Below are positions 34,574-47,800 of a DNA stretch of 64,000 nt, piece after piece. Numbering within the stretch: position 1 is the first letter of the stretch; each line of letters opens with the position of its first letter. The DNA is taken from contig OX352773.1 in the NCBI GenBank assembly GCA_947095535.1, positions 85,594,670 through 85,658,669 of the forward strand, written 5' to 3'. Position numbers and translations under genes: made by a program. Below the pieces are notes generated by a model. The model searched no databases and was not told the origin of the DNA. It was given only the letters and a program-made list of their open reading frames with translations. Origin of the DNA: Poecilobothrus nobilitatus (lineage: Eukaryota > Arthropoda > Insecta > Diptera > Dolichopodidae).

Positions 34574-37500
34574 GACTTATACTCTTTAATATATATATAT
34601 ATAGATTGGTATCTATAATTAAATGCAAAGTTCAATATTCGATTATATATAATCAATAAATTTTGTATTTATTTCTAGTTTTACATTATTAAATATTAAG
34701 ATGAGGTCAGAGCAAAAATGGCAAAAATTTTTTATTGGAATTTATGAGATAAATAAACCATAATAGAAAATTAAAAGTTGACCGGTTTTATAAACAGTTT
34801 TAAGATATCGTTAATTCTAAAATCGGCTAAAATAGAGATAAAACAAACAAATGTTAAAATCAAAAATGATCATACGTAATATAAGACTCAGTGTGTTAAA
34901 ATTCAAAACGATAAGTTTTACGATAAAAATATGTCAAAATTATTCTAAATCGCACCTTTCCGGTTCATATTATATTTCTCTTTATGTCTATTAAAGTAAA
35001 TTTAAAATTATTTAAACTTTCTTCGCATTTCTAGAATTTAATATAAAACAGTCTTGTCGTTCAAGACATTTAATCCTTTCAAATCTATAATATAAAGAAC
35101 TGATGACAAATAGGCTTTCTTGATATTAACTCCGATATTATCATAATAACATAACCTAAACAACGAATCGGCTTTTCATATTCTTTAACAGTGTCTTTTT
35201 CTATAATTTAACATTTCTTTATTGTTGTGAATTAATCGAAATCTAAAGTTAACGTTTCAGTTCTTAACATAAGTGCTGGATCATATTACTAGTTTTGTAT
35301 ATACAATATTCAGTATATTTAAAGCTGAAAATTAATCCGCTATAATAATATATTAACCCTTTCACTACATTCTGAATAACCAAGTGATTCAGTAAAATAA
35401 AAGAAATTTCATTATTCACATGATTCAATGTGTAGAATTGTACGTAGAATAATTTATTTACAGAGGAAAAATAAAATCTATTTAGGTTTCATTATAATCA
35501 GATGTACGTTATTATCATTTTTAAAATGAGATAAATTTTTAAATTATGATTTTGCAATTTGACTATTTTTGCTTTGAAATTATTTTTAATATTAACCAAT
35601 TAAATTTTTATGCTAAATATTGTACCTATCATATTTAAATAAATAATAAAGATTTAAAATTTTTCTTTTTAATTTTTACACAATGCTGCTCCATATAAAT
35701 AAAGGAATTATTTAGAAGATGCCAATAGCTATAATTTTTTTGTTTTCTTTTTTTTTTTGACGTGAATGTATTTTATACTAATACATACTAAAAATAGAAA
35801 AAAGTACATAAGTAAAACAAAATTTAGCAATAAATAAAAAATATATGTATAGTTCTTTTTTTTTTGTACGGTGAAAACTGAATTGGAAATGTAAGGATAT
35901 TGGAATGCATTCATTTTATATTAACCGTTAATAAAAATATACAAATTCCTGTAAAATTTTATTTAAATTTTTTGAAATTTTTTGCCCAACTTTGCTGTAT
36001 TAACTGTAGAATTTTAATTTTTTTTTTTGTTAAATAATAATCCTGGTTAAATATCCTGGTCAATATAATATGTATAAAAACGTATAAATGTATCAATAAT
36101 ACCACAGCAAAACATTATCCTGTTTGCATAAATTAAGTGAAACTCTACGTATAAACATTAAATTTAACCATCTTTTTGTGGAAAATTCACCATTTGATTG
36201 CAAATAAATGTGGTAGTTGTTATGTATAATCAACACTACTTATATAAAATAACAAGAATTTAACCAAAATTTTTTCCATGAAAAACCAAATTTCATATCC
36301 TATTTATAAAAAAAAAAGAAATATTTTTAGGGTATTTTATACTCTTTATATTTATGTACCAACAATTGCAAACGTACATAAGTATTAATTATTAAATTAA
36401 ATTTAAAATAAAGTTTTATAATTTTAGTTTTTATAAGAAAAAACGGAAATAAAAAAGGAAATTTGATAACTATAAAATTTAGAATTAAAAATAAAAACAA
36501 AAAATAACAAAATGTTAAATAGAATATAAAATTGAAAAATAAAATAAAAAACATGAAATTTTATATAGTTAAGATAAGTTTACAGTACATATGAAATGAC
36601 AATGGAAAAAAAAATAATTAAAAAACTTATCAAAACCAAACAAAAACTAAATATTTATTGAATTTTTAATCTGGTGGCGGGATCTTTTGTTTTTCAAATG
36701 TAATATGAACTTAATTCGTACAGAAGTTTTTCAAAACTTCTCTATTCAGCCTGAACATTTTTTTTTGTAATTACACCATTATTTATAAGACTCATTATTA
36801 TTGAAATAAAAAGAGGGAATTGATAGAAATCAATAAAAGATGCAAATTTTTAAACGTAATGATTCTAAATATAATAAAACCTGAAGATACTTAACTTAGT
36901 TTGATAAAATATATACTTTCATTTTTAACCCGTAATGATTGCATACTTTATAGGGCTATTTATGTGAATTTACATTTATTTTGATGACCGTTTAAGATTT
37001 TTTTACTTCTCTAATCTTCTAAGTATTTTACAGCTCAGTATGGAAAAAAATTATGAAATGCTCTCGCTAAATTTCTTCATCTACAAAAGAATTATAGTCA
37101 TTTATTTATTCAATATTCTAATTAGTTTCAGTTAAGTAAGAAAAGGAGTCCTTACTATAACTATGGTATAGATGTAGATAAATGATTTTTAAAAATTTTT
37201 GAATCAAAATTTAATATTTTAATCTACTGATTTTTAAATAATTTAAAAACTCTTTTATTTGTTTGATAATTTATTTCTTTTTCATTCATATGGTACTGTA
37301 AACTGTATTTCAGATTTAAGATTAGGTCTAAAAAAAAAAAAAATACAAAATGTTCAGTTGTTTCCTGGTTATTTATTATTTATTTTCTAATTAATTGTAA
37401 ATAATGATTATGTAATTTAATATTTAAAAATTTAAGAAAGTTTGTAAATAAAAAAAGAAAATAAAAAATTTATAATATAAATTAAAAACCAAAAAAAAAA

Positions 37501-38541
37501 AAAGAACAGAAAAATAAAAGGAAAAAAAAAATAAAAATTTAGATAAAATAGAAAATAAAAACAAATAAATATTTGATATTTGATCTTTTTATTTTTAATA
37601 AGTGCATCATATTGTATTTGTATTTCAGTTCTAAAGCGTGTTAAAGTTATTTCTAAAATTTTCAGGAAGCGTAAATGATAAACTTGATTCACTGCTTAAA
37701 ATTGCAGAATATATGGAGTCTGGATGCTTGACTTTATGCATCTATAAAATAACGTTTGCTTAACTTTTTCATCTTAATGTTATCACTTATTTTAATATTT
37801 ACCAATATTTTTATTCTCAAATTTACGTTGTAATTGAGTCAATTTTATCTAATTGAAGACTTTTCTCACTAAGTATTATTCCGACTCTGAACTTAAATAA
37901 CTATATGGATCATAAACAAGCAATAAAAATTAAGTGATCAATTTTTTATTTAAAATTTAATATAATATATTATTTTACAATATTATTTCCAAGTGTTTAG
38001 TCCTTTAAATATTACTAGAATCATCAGTAGACATTATAATGTCGAAATTTCACTATACGTGTTCTTTTTAAACTAATTTTAGCAGTGTTTCGTCCTTCAA
38101 CACTACTGGACTCTTCAATTCATTAGTCTTATACTTAAATGAAATTTTAGAAAAATCATTTTTGAAGTGTAAAGTTAATAGAAAAAATTTCTATAAAACC
38201 TTTTTTATAATGAAGTTTTTAAAAAGGAATCTTTTTTCATAAATTAAATGTAAACCACCTATAATATATGGGTTTTACTCAATTCAACACAACAGTCTAC
38301 TGAGTCTGAGTCTAATAGTGTTGTAGGACATACGATAAGTTAACTTTTTTAATAAAACCCATTCAGTTTTTCAAAAAAGTTTCGTTTTTAAAACTTAAAT
38401 CTACATAAATCTTCTGTAACTTATAAGGACAAATCAAAAATTATATCGTAAAATCTGTTTTGTTCATTGAGAAACAAATTTTTTTTTTTGCAAAAAAAAA
38501 TCTTATTAAAAATTAATTAAATCATAACTTCCAGCCATTGT
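34574..38541. other. 3' flank of the dpr gene; AT-rich, nothing recognised
   Basis: AATAAA at 34655-34660 is the first usable polyadenylation signal, about 82 bases after the stop, but such words are frequent at this base composition. No other gene, repeat or structured element seen. Minus-strand frames near 35.7, 36.3 and 37.4 kb are A-run translations. Confidence 0.45.
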
Positions 38542-39055
38542 ATGGTCTTTTTTTTCCTAAGTGAGAATCTTCAAATCTTCAATCACAACAAGAATTTCCC
38601 TTTGGTAGTATCAAATTCTTACTGACTAAATCCAAGTCACCTTTTAGCCAATATAATTGGATAAAACTCGTACATGCTAACGCAGTATTTTGGTTAGGTA
38701 GTAGGCATAAAAAAGGATAGGAAATGGATACGGAAACATTGAATTGGGAGTGAAACTGAGAACAATGAATCCGTCTATTATTATTACTATTTTGCTAACA
38801 GTTACTACAGCCGTTACAACAGTTACAACGTGCAGAAGTATATAACACCTTCCTGCATAATATAACCAAAGATACCTCTACTGTAGCAGCTATTATTATT
38901 ATTATTACTATTAATTACACGATATACATTGTTACGATATGAAATTACTACATATTTTTTATTTAAATATGACCTGACCGAGGTTTGAACGCAAGACTCT
39001 TCGATTGAAAGGTTGGTGACTTAACCACTACGCCATGAGTCAGATGGATGGTCTT
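38542..39055 (-). mobile_element. Long tRNA-headed SINE, copy 2, with target duplication
   Basis: Same architecture as copy 1 on the minus strand: tRNA-like head (about 38972-39047) with A-box region ctgactcatggcgtagtgg and B-box region gcgttcaaacctcgg, body, then an A-run ending at 38550. atggtctt occurs at 38542-38549 and 39048-39055, outside the A-run and head respectively, and is a convincing target-site duplication. The body is shorter than in copy 1 (about 500 against 670 bases in total), with a segment near the microsatellite missing. Confidence 0.85.
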
Positions 39056-40040
39056 ATTTTGTTTTTACAAATAAGATAGTTATTAGTTGAAAATATTGAA
39101 GTTTTAAATTTGATAATAATCCTAGTTTTAAGTTGAAATAAAATGAAATAAAGAATTCATAATAATAAAAATAATAATGAAGATAACCTAATATAATACT
39201 TAGTTATCAATAATTTGCATCCTAAAAGTTATTTGGAGAAATAATACTTACTTATATATAATGTTTTACAATAATTTTTACGAGTGTTTCGTCTTTTTAA
39301 AATTCATAAACTCATCAATAGGCATTAATACCCAAAAAATAAATGCAATAGTTGTAGCTATTATTAAATGTTTATAATTCAATGACGTTCATTCATAATT
39401 TGAGTTCATAGAATTCATAATTTTTATAGAAGGATACAAAAACTAATAAGGAACATTCCACAATAAACTAAAATTAAATTTCTAACATTAACATAGCATG
39501 AATTCGTAATAATTTAATTAAAACGACATCTATTTTCTTATTATTTTTTTTTGTTTTAAATCAATCAATCAATTATTAATATCCTTTTATATCAATTTTA
39601 TAATTTAACAAAAGTTATTTTGACAGATATATAATTGGTTTATAAAACTGAGATAGGTGAAATAGCATGCTATCACAAAATTATTTTACATTAAATTTGA
39701 TTGCCAGATGATTGCAATAATAAAATAAACTTAACATATTAAGTATATAACTATTTAATGAAAATAACTACAATATTGTTATTTATTTATTGTTATAATT
39801 GAGATGTCAGAATAAGTGAAAATAAAAATGATAAGTAATCGAACTATAAATATTTACCTTAAACATTTCACTTTTTTTTTTTAAATAATTTATTTTCTGA
39901 TTTATTTAAGATTGCATGATGTAATTGAGAAAAAATAGGGAAAACTAATCTACATTATGAAAATTGCAGTTATTAAACATCGAAACATAAGATCTTTCCT
40001 ATCAGTAAGTTGATGTTTTAAGTTGAAATATGAAAGAAAG
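39056..40040. other. AT-rich DNA, nothing recognised
   Basis: No gene-like frame or repeat recognised. Confidence 0.4.
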
Positions 40041-40633
40041 TGTTTTGGGTACGAATGCTCGTTTTTTCAAAATCTCGTTTCTTAAAATAAAAAATAAATT
40101 TTATTTTATTTTTTTATTTTTAGATATGGACATCAGAGGTCGGATATTTACCATACCAGACTCTAAAATTTTTATTTTCATATAGATATTACAAGATGAA
40201 AGCCTTTCCATTAAACAAATTATTGAAACTCTAATTTTGTAACCAACTCTAAACTCTCACCTAATTATATACTTATTTCAACATCAAAATCTTTAAATGG
40301 TCGGGGTTCTTAAACACTGGCTAGACAAAATCCTGATTTTAAATTCAAATTCAAATTCGCTTCAAATTCAATATCCCACATATATATTGCACATATATAA
40401 TATATATAAATATTCTTAAAAAAGCACCCTGAACCTGTAAGACTCTGATTTTGAATCCAACTGTAAAATCGCTCCTATTATTATTCGATAAAAATTAAAA
40501 ATTACAATATTTTTTCTGTATTTTCTGAAAAAGTGATTGTACTTGTACCGAGATTTGAAAAACCGAGAGTGTGATAAAAAGAGATAATAAGATTTTGTCT
40601 TTTGAGATACGAGCATTTGTACCGCTCCCAAAG
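40041..40633. mobile_element. Possible ~590-base inverted-repeat element carrying family B
   Basis: gggtacgaatgctcg (40047-40061) and cgagcatttgtacc (40610-40623) are inverted with one mismatch in the core. Flanking words (aaagtgtttt/..aaagaaagt) and inner words (caaaatctcg) are also loosely mirrored. Family B units lie within (40225-40470). The gggtacga word also starts the repeat at about 1409, hinting at a family. No clear target duplication. Confidence 0.45.
40225..40470 (+). repeat. Family B repeat units
   Basis: Contains attttgtaaccaactctaaa with ctctcacctaatta, then gattttgaatccaactgtaaaat with gctcctattatta, as in the other family B arrays. Confidence 0.65.
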
Positions 40634-40639
40634 AAAGTA

Positions 40640-41735
40640 AACATTTAAAAAACTAAAAGTTTAGTTTTAATAAAACAGAAACAATCTGCAATTGCCAAAA
40701 AACTGTATTTCTTTATGTAAAGCTCCCAAAAATTGTGCAGGCCTAAGAAGAATTGAACAGTTAAATCTATATGTTTGCTTAAGGAATTTGGAATTTACAA
40801 TCATGATATCTTTAAACATTTCTTTTTTTTTTTTTTGACAATTATTTAAGGAATATAAAATATTTAAATACAGTACCTTAAACGATATTAAGAAAATTTT
40901 TAAACTTCCAATTTTCAAGTGAACAAAAATCAAAATATATATCTTGCAAATTAAGTATTATTTGTTAAAATTATTTTTGAAATATGTACAAATTACAAAA
41001 TCCTTTTAGAAAACCACAAAACTAAACAGTTGCAAATTTTGTGGTAAATATTTTCAATGCTTTAATCGAAATTAGTTGTAAAATTGTTTCCACATATTAA
41101 ATAGATTTTGCGGTAATTTGTTTAATTAAATTAAAATAATTTTAATTAATTAATAATTATAAAATATAATTATTTCAATTAAATAAAAAGATTAAATTAA
41201 ATTTATTCGGTAATTCTTGAAATAATAATAATAATAATAGTTACAGATAAAAGATACAATAAGTAATATATGAACATTTAAAAATTATTTCTTAAACTCA
41301 TTAAGAAAATCTATAAATATATTATGTTATGTGCAGACCAAACTGTCGAAATTGATATTTGACTTTCTTAGTAGTCAGTTGATAATTCTTATAAAAAATG
41401 GTTTAAAAGTATTGAAGAGCATGTTTTCTTAAATTAGTAAGTAAAAAGGAAAAAGGAGTAATAGAAAAATAAAAAAAAAATCTAAATATTTTCGCCACAA
41501 TTTAAAAGTTTATGATATAAAAAAGTATAGTTATCTATAGTATATTCAAGCTTTAGAGTTCTGATTTAAATTAATTATACATTGTAGTAGTTAGCATCTT
41601 TATACTAGCATTGCAAAACTAGAATTAAAGTTTTAATATAAAACTCATATGTTTTGTTTTTTTTTTTGTTTTCGGACGGTATCTAAAATATATTTCTACT
41701 ACAGAGAAGTTGTAGATCTGCATGAAATACCAAAT
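40640..41735. other. AT-rich DNA, nothing recognised
   Basis: No feature recognised; a short (aat)n run lies near 41222-41240. Confidence 0.4.
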
Positions 41736-41739
41736 TTTA

Positions 41740-42310
41740 AAATTTAACTTCCAAAATCTAAATATTAAAATCTAAAACTTTCAAAATCCAAGCTTTTGGA
41801 ATCCAAATGGATCAAAATTCAAACTTTCAAAATCCAAAAATTTAAAATTTAAAGCATATACAAACATAAATCTAAAATTTTCTATGTAAGTGTAATATAA
41901 GTTGCAATTAATTTTTACTGCCGTTCAGTTCGATCTCTCTTTTTATATTTTACCCTCTTTTAAAATCTTTTTGTTTTGTGTTTTTTTTTTTAAACATAAT
42001 TTAAATAAGTAAATTTAAATTAAATTAAATTAAATAAAGGATTTATTTTTGGTTTGGTTATTTAATAAAGTTGGAGCTGCTGCCCTCAAACCCCCGTAAA
42101 ACAAATTATGAAACGCTGATTTTTTAACCAACTCTAAAACACCTCATAATTCAGAATCTCGTATATACGCATTTATGCACATAATCTGTAAAAGACGTAC
42201 AATCTTGATTTTGTAACCAATTATAAAATCTCTCCTATAATTATTTTTGTTATGTGCATATTTCAATAGAAATCCTGATTTTGTAACCAATATTATAACA
42301 ACAACCGCCC
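41740..42310 (+). repeat. Short-period ctttcaaaatccaaa repeat followed by family B
   Basis: 41740-41860 repeats aaaatctaaa/ctttcaaaatccaaa with about 12-17 base spacing, matching the stretch at 1665-1735. After a spacer, family B units follow at 42115-42310 (aaccaactctaaaacacctc, cataattcagaatctcg, taatctgtaaaagacgt). The order is the same as at 1400-1795. Confidence 0.65.
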
Positions 42311-42724
42311 AAAAATTCAATTGTTCTAAATAACATATATCTAACAAAAAAGTAATGCATTTTGATGCATTTGAACTTTGCAAAATTAGCTTTTCACGCA
42401 TTTGGATTTTTTTTCCTTGAATTTTAAGCGTGATCCAGCTGTAGCATATATAATGGTTACAAAATGCAAAAATGTCGACGATGGATGACTAAAAACACTT
42501 AAGTTTTAACATTTCTTCAATATGTACATATAACTTCATTAACATCAATTATTTTGAAATGTTTTTTTTTTTTTTTTTTTTTAATGAAATTCGGTTGACG
42601 TATCGTATATTATTTCCAAATTTTAAATTACAACAAATATTTTTGATAGCTATAAAGCCAAATTTAATTTTAAAGCAATTTATTCTCGTTGATGTACATT
42701 TTGAATAAATCACAAAGATAATAC

Positions 42725-42926
42725 AAAATTGTGTCTGGGGCCTCGATGGCCTAGTGGGTAAGTATAAAATACGCCGTAAACGCCGAGGGAGTGTGGGTTC
42801 GAATCCCACACACGTCGTAAGAGTTATTCCTCCTACGTCATTTACAGCCACGCATGAACAGGAAAGGCTGTGTAATTTCCTATCCACATATATGTGACAG
42901 AGAAATGCATTAAAAAAAAAAATTGT
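42725..42926 (+). mobile_element. tRNA-derived SINE (short type), best-preserved copy
   Basis: Starts ggggcctcgatggcctagtg (A-box region) and has a near-ideal B box, gggttcgaatcccacac, near 42795-42811. The shared body follows (cctacgtcatttacagccacgc, then aaaggctgtgtaatttcc) and then an A-run (42912-42922). aaaattgt occurs at 42725-42732 and at 42919-42926, a possible target duplication that overlaps the A-run. The 147-residue minus-strand frame across this region is a by-product of the SINE and its flanks. Confidence 0.85.
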
Positions 42927-42929
42927 ATT

Positions 42930-44160
42930 TTTGAAAAATGAATCCTTTAACAAAAATTTACTTTTTGAAATTAAATATTTCTGTATATTCAAATGTATAG
43001 GTACCTAACTTAGTTATCCAAAAAATTGAAAATTGTTAAATGATAAAAAAAAAAAAAAATTATTTTAAATTTGTAAATTTAACAATATTTCAGTCAAAAA
43101 ATAAATCAATCATCATATTTCGAAACTACACATCATTTTATAATAAATTATTATCTAATAACATGTGAAATTCAAATTATTTTATGTCTATCATCAAAGT
43201 TTTGTACTTCAACATATCCGACTTTAAAATTAATGCTACAAATTAAAATAACAAAAACAAAATTTATTACTAAATAGGTATAAAATCTATTTGTAACTAA
43301 AATATAAATTTATTACCTTCAATCATCATCAATATCATCATTACAATCATCCTCAGACAAAAATGACAAACCAAAAAAAAATTTTAATATTTTTTTCCTA
43401 GAAAAACATTATATAATACGGCATTTATTTGGCACAAGGTTTTCTAAAACTATTTTTCATCATTTTATACGCCCCAATAAGAATTGAAGAGTGTCAAAAG
43501 CAACACATCTATTAAAGAGTGAATGGCTACAAAAAAGTTTACATGCAATCGTTTAGAATTTGTGTAGTTTTTTTTTAAAAGAAAATTTGTTAAAAACGTG
43601 ACAGAGAAAGAAAAGTTGAAAATTTTATAAAGAACAATATAAAATAGTACCTATATAATATGCATACATTATGTATAATAGATATTTAAACTTTTAAAAT
43701 ACTTCAAGTAACTTAAACGATAACAATTTAAAGTCTTGTACTTTGACACTTAAATTTATTTATTTTTATTTTGTGTAAAATTGCAACAAATTTTAGTAAA
43801 TGCAATCATATTTTGCAATAACAGTGGGTGGTTATGTTAATAAAACAATATCATGTGCATAACTATATACATAGTTATTTTAATATATTTAAAATTTTAG
43901 ATAGAATACAAAGGATAGTCATATATTACAGGAAACAGCAAATAAGAATAAAAACCTTTCTCTATTTCCAATTCAAAAATACACGATATTTAGGTTTGGT
44001 AAAGTAACACAGTAGTTTTTTTTTTGCACATTACATTTTTCACAGTTGCGTATTGAGTTTACACAGTTATTTACAAGTGTTTTAGTAATAATTTACCAGG
44101 AAGATTTTTTGATGCAAGTTAGGATATACCAGGAGGTTACCAGGTACCTGCAGTAAGCTA
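42930..44160. other. AT-rich DNA, nothing recognised
   Basis: A short (atc)n stretch lies near 43320-43355. No gene recognised. Confidence 0.4.
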
Positions 44161-44164
44161 TTTT

Positions 44165-44830
44165 AATACTCGTATGAATGTATGTTCAAGGGTATACAAA
44201 TTTGCCATTACGATTGTGACACCTTAAAGTAGTCGAGCTAGATATAGGCTTAAAGGTACGGATCGGCTCAGAATCGAATTCTGAGTCGATTAACCCATGT
44301 ACGTCCGCCTATCCGCACGATAACTCAAAAATTAAAGGAGCTAGGAGTAGCTGCCATACAATTTATTTCTTTATATGGAAAAGAACTCAGTATCTATCGA
44401 AGCTAGGCGTCTGAAATCTTACAAGTGATGATCAAATTTTATAACAAAAACTTCTGTAAAATTTGGTTGTGCTGGTGCAACAGGTTCGGTTAGCTGCCAT
44501 ACAATTACTTCCCTTTTTAAATGAAAATAACTCCGAGTCTATTGAAGCTAGATATCTGAAATTTTGTGAAAAGATGTCGAATTGTATACTAGGAACTTTT
44601 GTAAAATTTGGTTGGTAGGTAGGTAGCTTGAACATTTTGAAAGTTAATCAAGCTAGGCATCTGAAATCTTACAAAAGATGATGAACTTTTAAGGCAACTT
44701 CTGTAAAATTTTGTTTTGCAGCTGTAACAGATCCGGTTAGCTGTCAAACAACTCCAAAATTTACATAACTATATTTCGACACTTTATTAAGTAAAATATC
44801 TGAAATTTTCTAAAAAATGATCAAGTTTTA
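44165..44830 (+). repeat. Family A tail with an internal tandem repeat
   Basis: 44165-44345 is the reverse complement of the tail at 33650-33845 (gagctagatata, aaggtacggatcgg, gtcgatt, gtccgcctatccg, ataactcaaaaa). From 44398 onward a unit of about 110-145 bases repeats three to four times: gaagctaggcgtctgaaatc, cttctgtaaaatttggtt, ggttagctgccatacaa. The other family A copies lack this array in the same form. Minus-strand frame at 44432-44635 is spurious. Confidence 0.65.
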
Positions 44831-47800
44831 TGGAAATGTTCAAAGAGAATATGTTATGTTCAAACGGATATCCTAGAGTTGACACAGTCTAGTTATTTAA
44901 AAAATTAAAAATTACATGCAAAATATGAAGTAGAAAGAGTGACTATAAAGTGATTTGAATGATTAGATGTGTTAGTTAGTTCAATATTAATATGATACCC
45001 GTATTATATTTTTAATACTATATATCTATATATAATAATTTATTATACATAGATATAGTATAATAATATATACATATATTGATGTATATTACATATCCGT
45101 ATATTTTTGACAACTCATAAGCAAGTTCTGATAGCTGCTTTGTGCTAAAATGTTAATTAATTAAAATTCATTCATAGTTCATAAGATGAAAATAAAAGAT
45201 GTTACCTGTGCCTTTTAAGCTTGTGTTTTGGGAAGTTATATATAGCGCTGCTGTATATTTGCGATTTTCTTTAGAATTGTTCAGGTTAAACCAGTTTTTC
45301 TGACAATTATTTTTAATAGATCCCAATAACCTTCTAAAAAATCTCAACATTTTCAAATCAAAATACTAAATGACATTAAACCAAATGTTTTTGTTTAACT
45401 GCTAAAAAGTAAATAAATAGCCTTATTTAAGTGTATTTTTTTTTTATTTTGTTACATAAGCAGTTTACGAAAACATAATGTTTAAACCATTTATCGATAT
45501 TTAAGTATGTAAATTTTACACAGTTAAATATCGAAATATATAAAGAATCCTAAAAAAAGAATATTTTAGACATAAAATGTCAACACTGTATCTAGCCTGA
45601 ACCAAAATTTATTAAATTATTTTAAAGTATAGAAGAGAAAGACAACGGAAATATTATTTCACGTTTTTCCACTGTTGATGGTTGACTGTTAGAGGAGAAT
45701 ATAGTATATTAGCTTATAGTCTCTCAAGTTTGTTTACTTGCTTAGCAATTCTTTTATTTATTCTTTAATTATTTTTTCATTTTGAAAAAGACTAAACCAT
45801 TGTTAGACACTGGGAAATATTAAATCATTCTTAAAAGTCCATAATGAAATTTTATTGAAATGCTTTTAGTTAAATATAAATGCAGGTGGACAAAATGTAA
45901 AAAAAAATCAAACTTTTCTAAATTTCTGTATTATTAAAATGTGTTTAGCGAACCATAATAAAATTATATATCACAACATGCTCCACCATATATCCCCATA
46001 GTACATTCAACTTTTGAAAAGTGTTTTGTGTAAAATAACAATTTTAAATAATTTTTCAACCATCAATTTATATAAATTCAAAATAAAAGCAGTTTCATTT
46101 TAATTTTTTATACATACCATTTTGAAATCCTTTAAATTATCCTTAAACATACCTTGTGACTAAAATAATTTTTTCTTTTTTTGGTTTAGTTAAGTTCAAA
46201 AAATAATTTCTTAAGCATGAAGTTAAAGTTCATTGCACTAAAAAAGTGCTGAATTTTTTTTTGTAAAAATTTTAAGATTGTTTAGTAGGTAAAAAATCAA
46301 AAAATAAAAATATTTGGACAAAACGGAAATGAAAAGAAAACAAAGGAAATTATAAGAGCGTTGACCGTTTATTCATGTTTCGTGTATTGTTAGATCTTGA
46401 TCCTTATTTTTTTTTTTGAAAAGAATAACTACATGCTTTCTTATCTGATTGTTTTCATTTCTTTTTCAATCATTATCTTTTGGCCCACACATGAATGAAA
46501 CAGTAGAAATTTTGTTGAAAAATGTTTTTTCATGATATTGGTTTAATTTCCTTTTTAGTTTTTTTTTTTTTTTAAATTTAATTATTTTTTTATTTATGAA
46601 TTTGAAAATAATGCCATTTATTTAAATTTTGGTCAAAACAGAAATTTTACAAAAATATTTGCCTTAATTTAATTTCAAGTACAATAAGGCGTGAGAAGTA
46701 AAATAGAAAGGGTTAATGTTAATTTCATCAATCAGCTCTAGTTAATTGAAAATACATATTCCAAGAAGTATGCGTAAGTACATATTCATTTCAAATTTGA
46801 ATAATTTTTTTTTTTACATTTTATGAACGATGAATTTTTGTGTGGCTTTGTTAGATATTTTTGCATCATACATTCGTTTGATTTGATCATAAGTCGTGTA
46901 AATGGTACTTTTCTTAATCATGGCCTTTTTCATGAGAGAAAATGAAAGACCACTACTTAGTCGTATAAAATGAAAGTTTTTCTATTCTCTATTTAATGGT
47001 ACTTCCATATACATGTATACATATATGTTTTTCTCTGATAATAGTACTTTAATATATGTTTTTCTCGTAACATGAGTATGTTCTCTCGCGTTTTCAATAA
47101 CAAGCATATCAAAAACGAAAAGGTAAGAAAATATTCAAAAAACTATATCTGGGGTGGTTTGGTTAATTTTAGTTTCTTATTCACGCATATGTATTTATAA
47201 ATTTCTTATCATACATTATCAATTCATTATTCATCAGACAAATTAATAACAATTTCAGCGAAGCAGGAACAAGTTTGGTAAGTATCATTCTATTCAAAGC
47301 TTTTTTTTTATTAAAGAGAAAATAATTATATAAATGCAAATTAACTATACTTAATTTTTCGAATTTTCTTTAATAAAAGGGTTTTAATTTACCTTACAGT
47401 GAGTGAAAAACCGAAAGATATCCTTTTTTTTTTAGATTTAAGGATCAAAGTTTAAAGATTTTAATTTCTAATTTTTACAACCGGAAAACTTTTATTTAAA
47501 ATATTTTAGAAATTGCCTTCTGAAAAACGAAATTTTTTTGTGTTAAAATATCTAACTAATAAATAAGATACTTCAAGTTATTCTGAACTCCACAATTTTT
47601 TTTTTTTCTTATTATATATATAATAGTGTTAACTTAGCACTAAAATTTAAGAAAATAACAAAAAAAAAATCAAATTTAATTGAATTAATAGGTTAAATAG
47701 GTAAAATGTTTAAAAAATGTTTAATGTTTTTATATAACAATATATTTATCTTTATACTTAAGTATTCCTATTTCTATATTTTAGTTAATGTTTCTCATAA

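Noticed and set aside
34655..34660. AATAAA as the proven dpr polyadenylation site
   Set aside because: The position is reasonable, but this word is so common here that it is not evidence by itself. It is mentioned only as a candidate.
36327..37692. Phe/Tyr/Leu-rich minus-strand frames that look like membrane proteins
   Set aside because: They are translations of A-rich + strand DNA; composition alone explains them, and there are no splice sites or conserved motifs.
42733..42811. tRNA gene
   Set aside because: A and B box-like regions are present, but the arm between them does not form a standard cloverleaf that I can see and a SINE body with an A-run follows. The same applies to the heads near 19806-19878, 38972-39047 and 61775-61860.
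42549..42992. 147-residue minus-strand open frame, the longest in the window
   Set aside because: It runs through the SINE at 42725-42926 read backwards and through homopolymer flanks; it has no domain and ends in lysine runs.
45015..45061. AT-rich hairpin (atactata..tagtat) as a regulatory or small-RNA structure
   Set aside because: Short arms made only of A and T (with single C/G) arise easily at this base composition.
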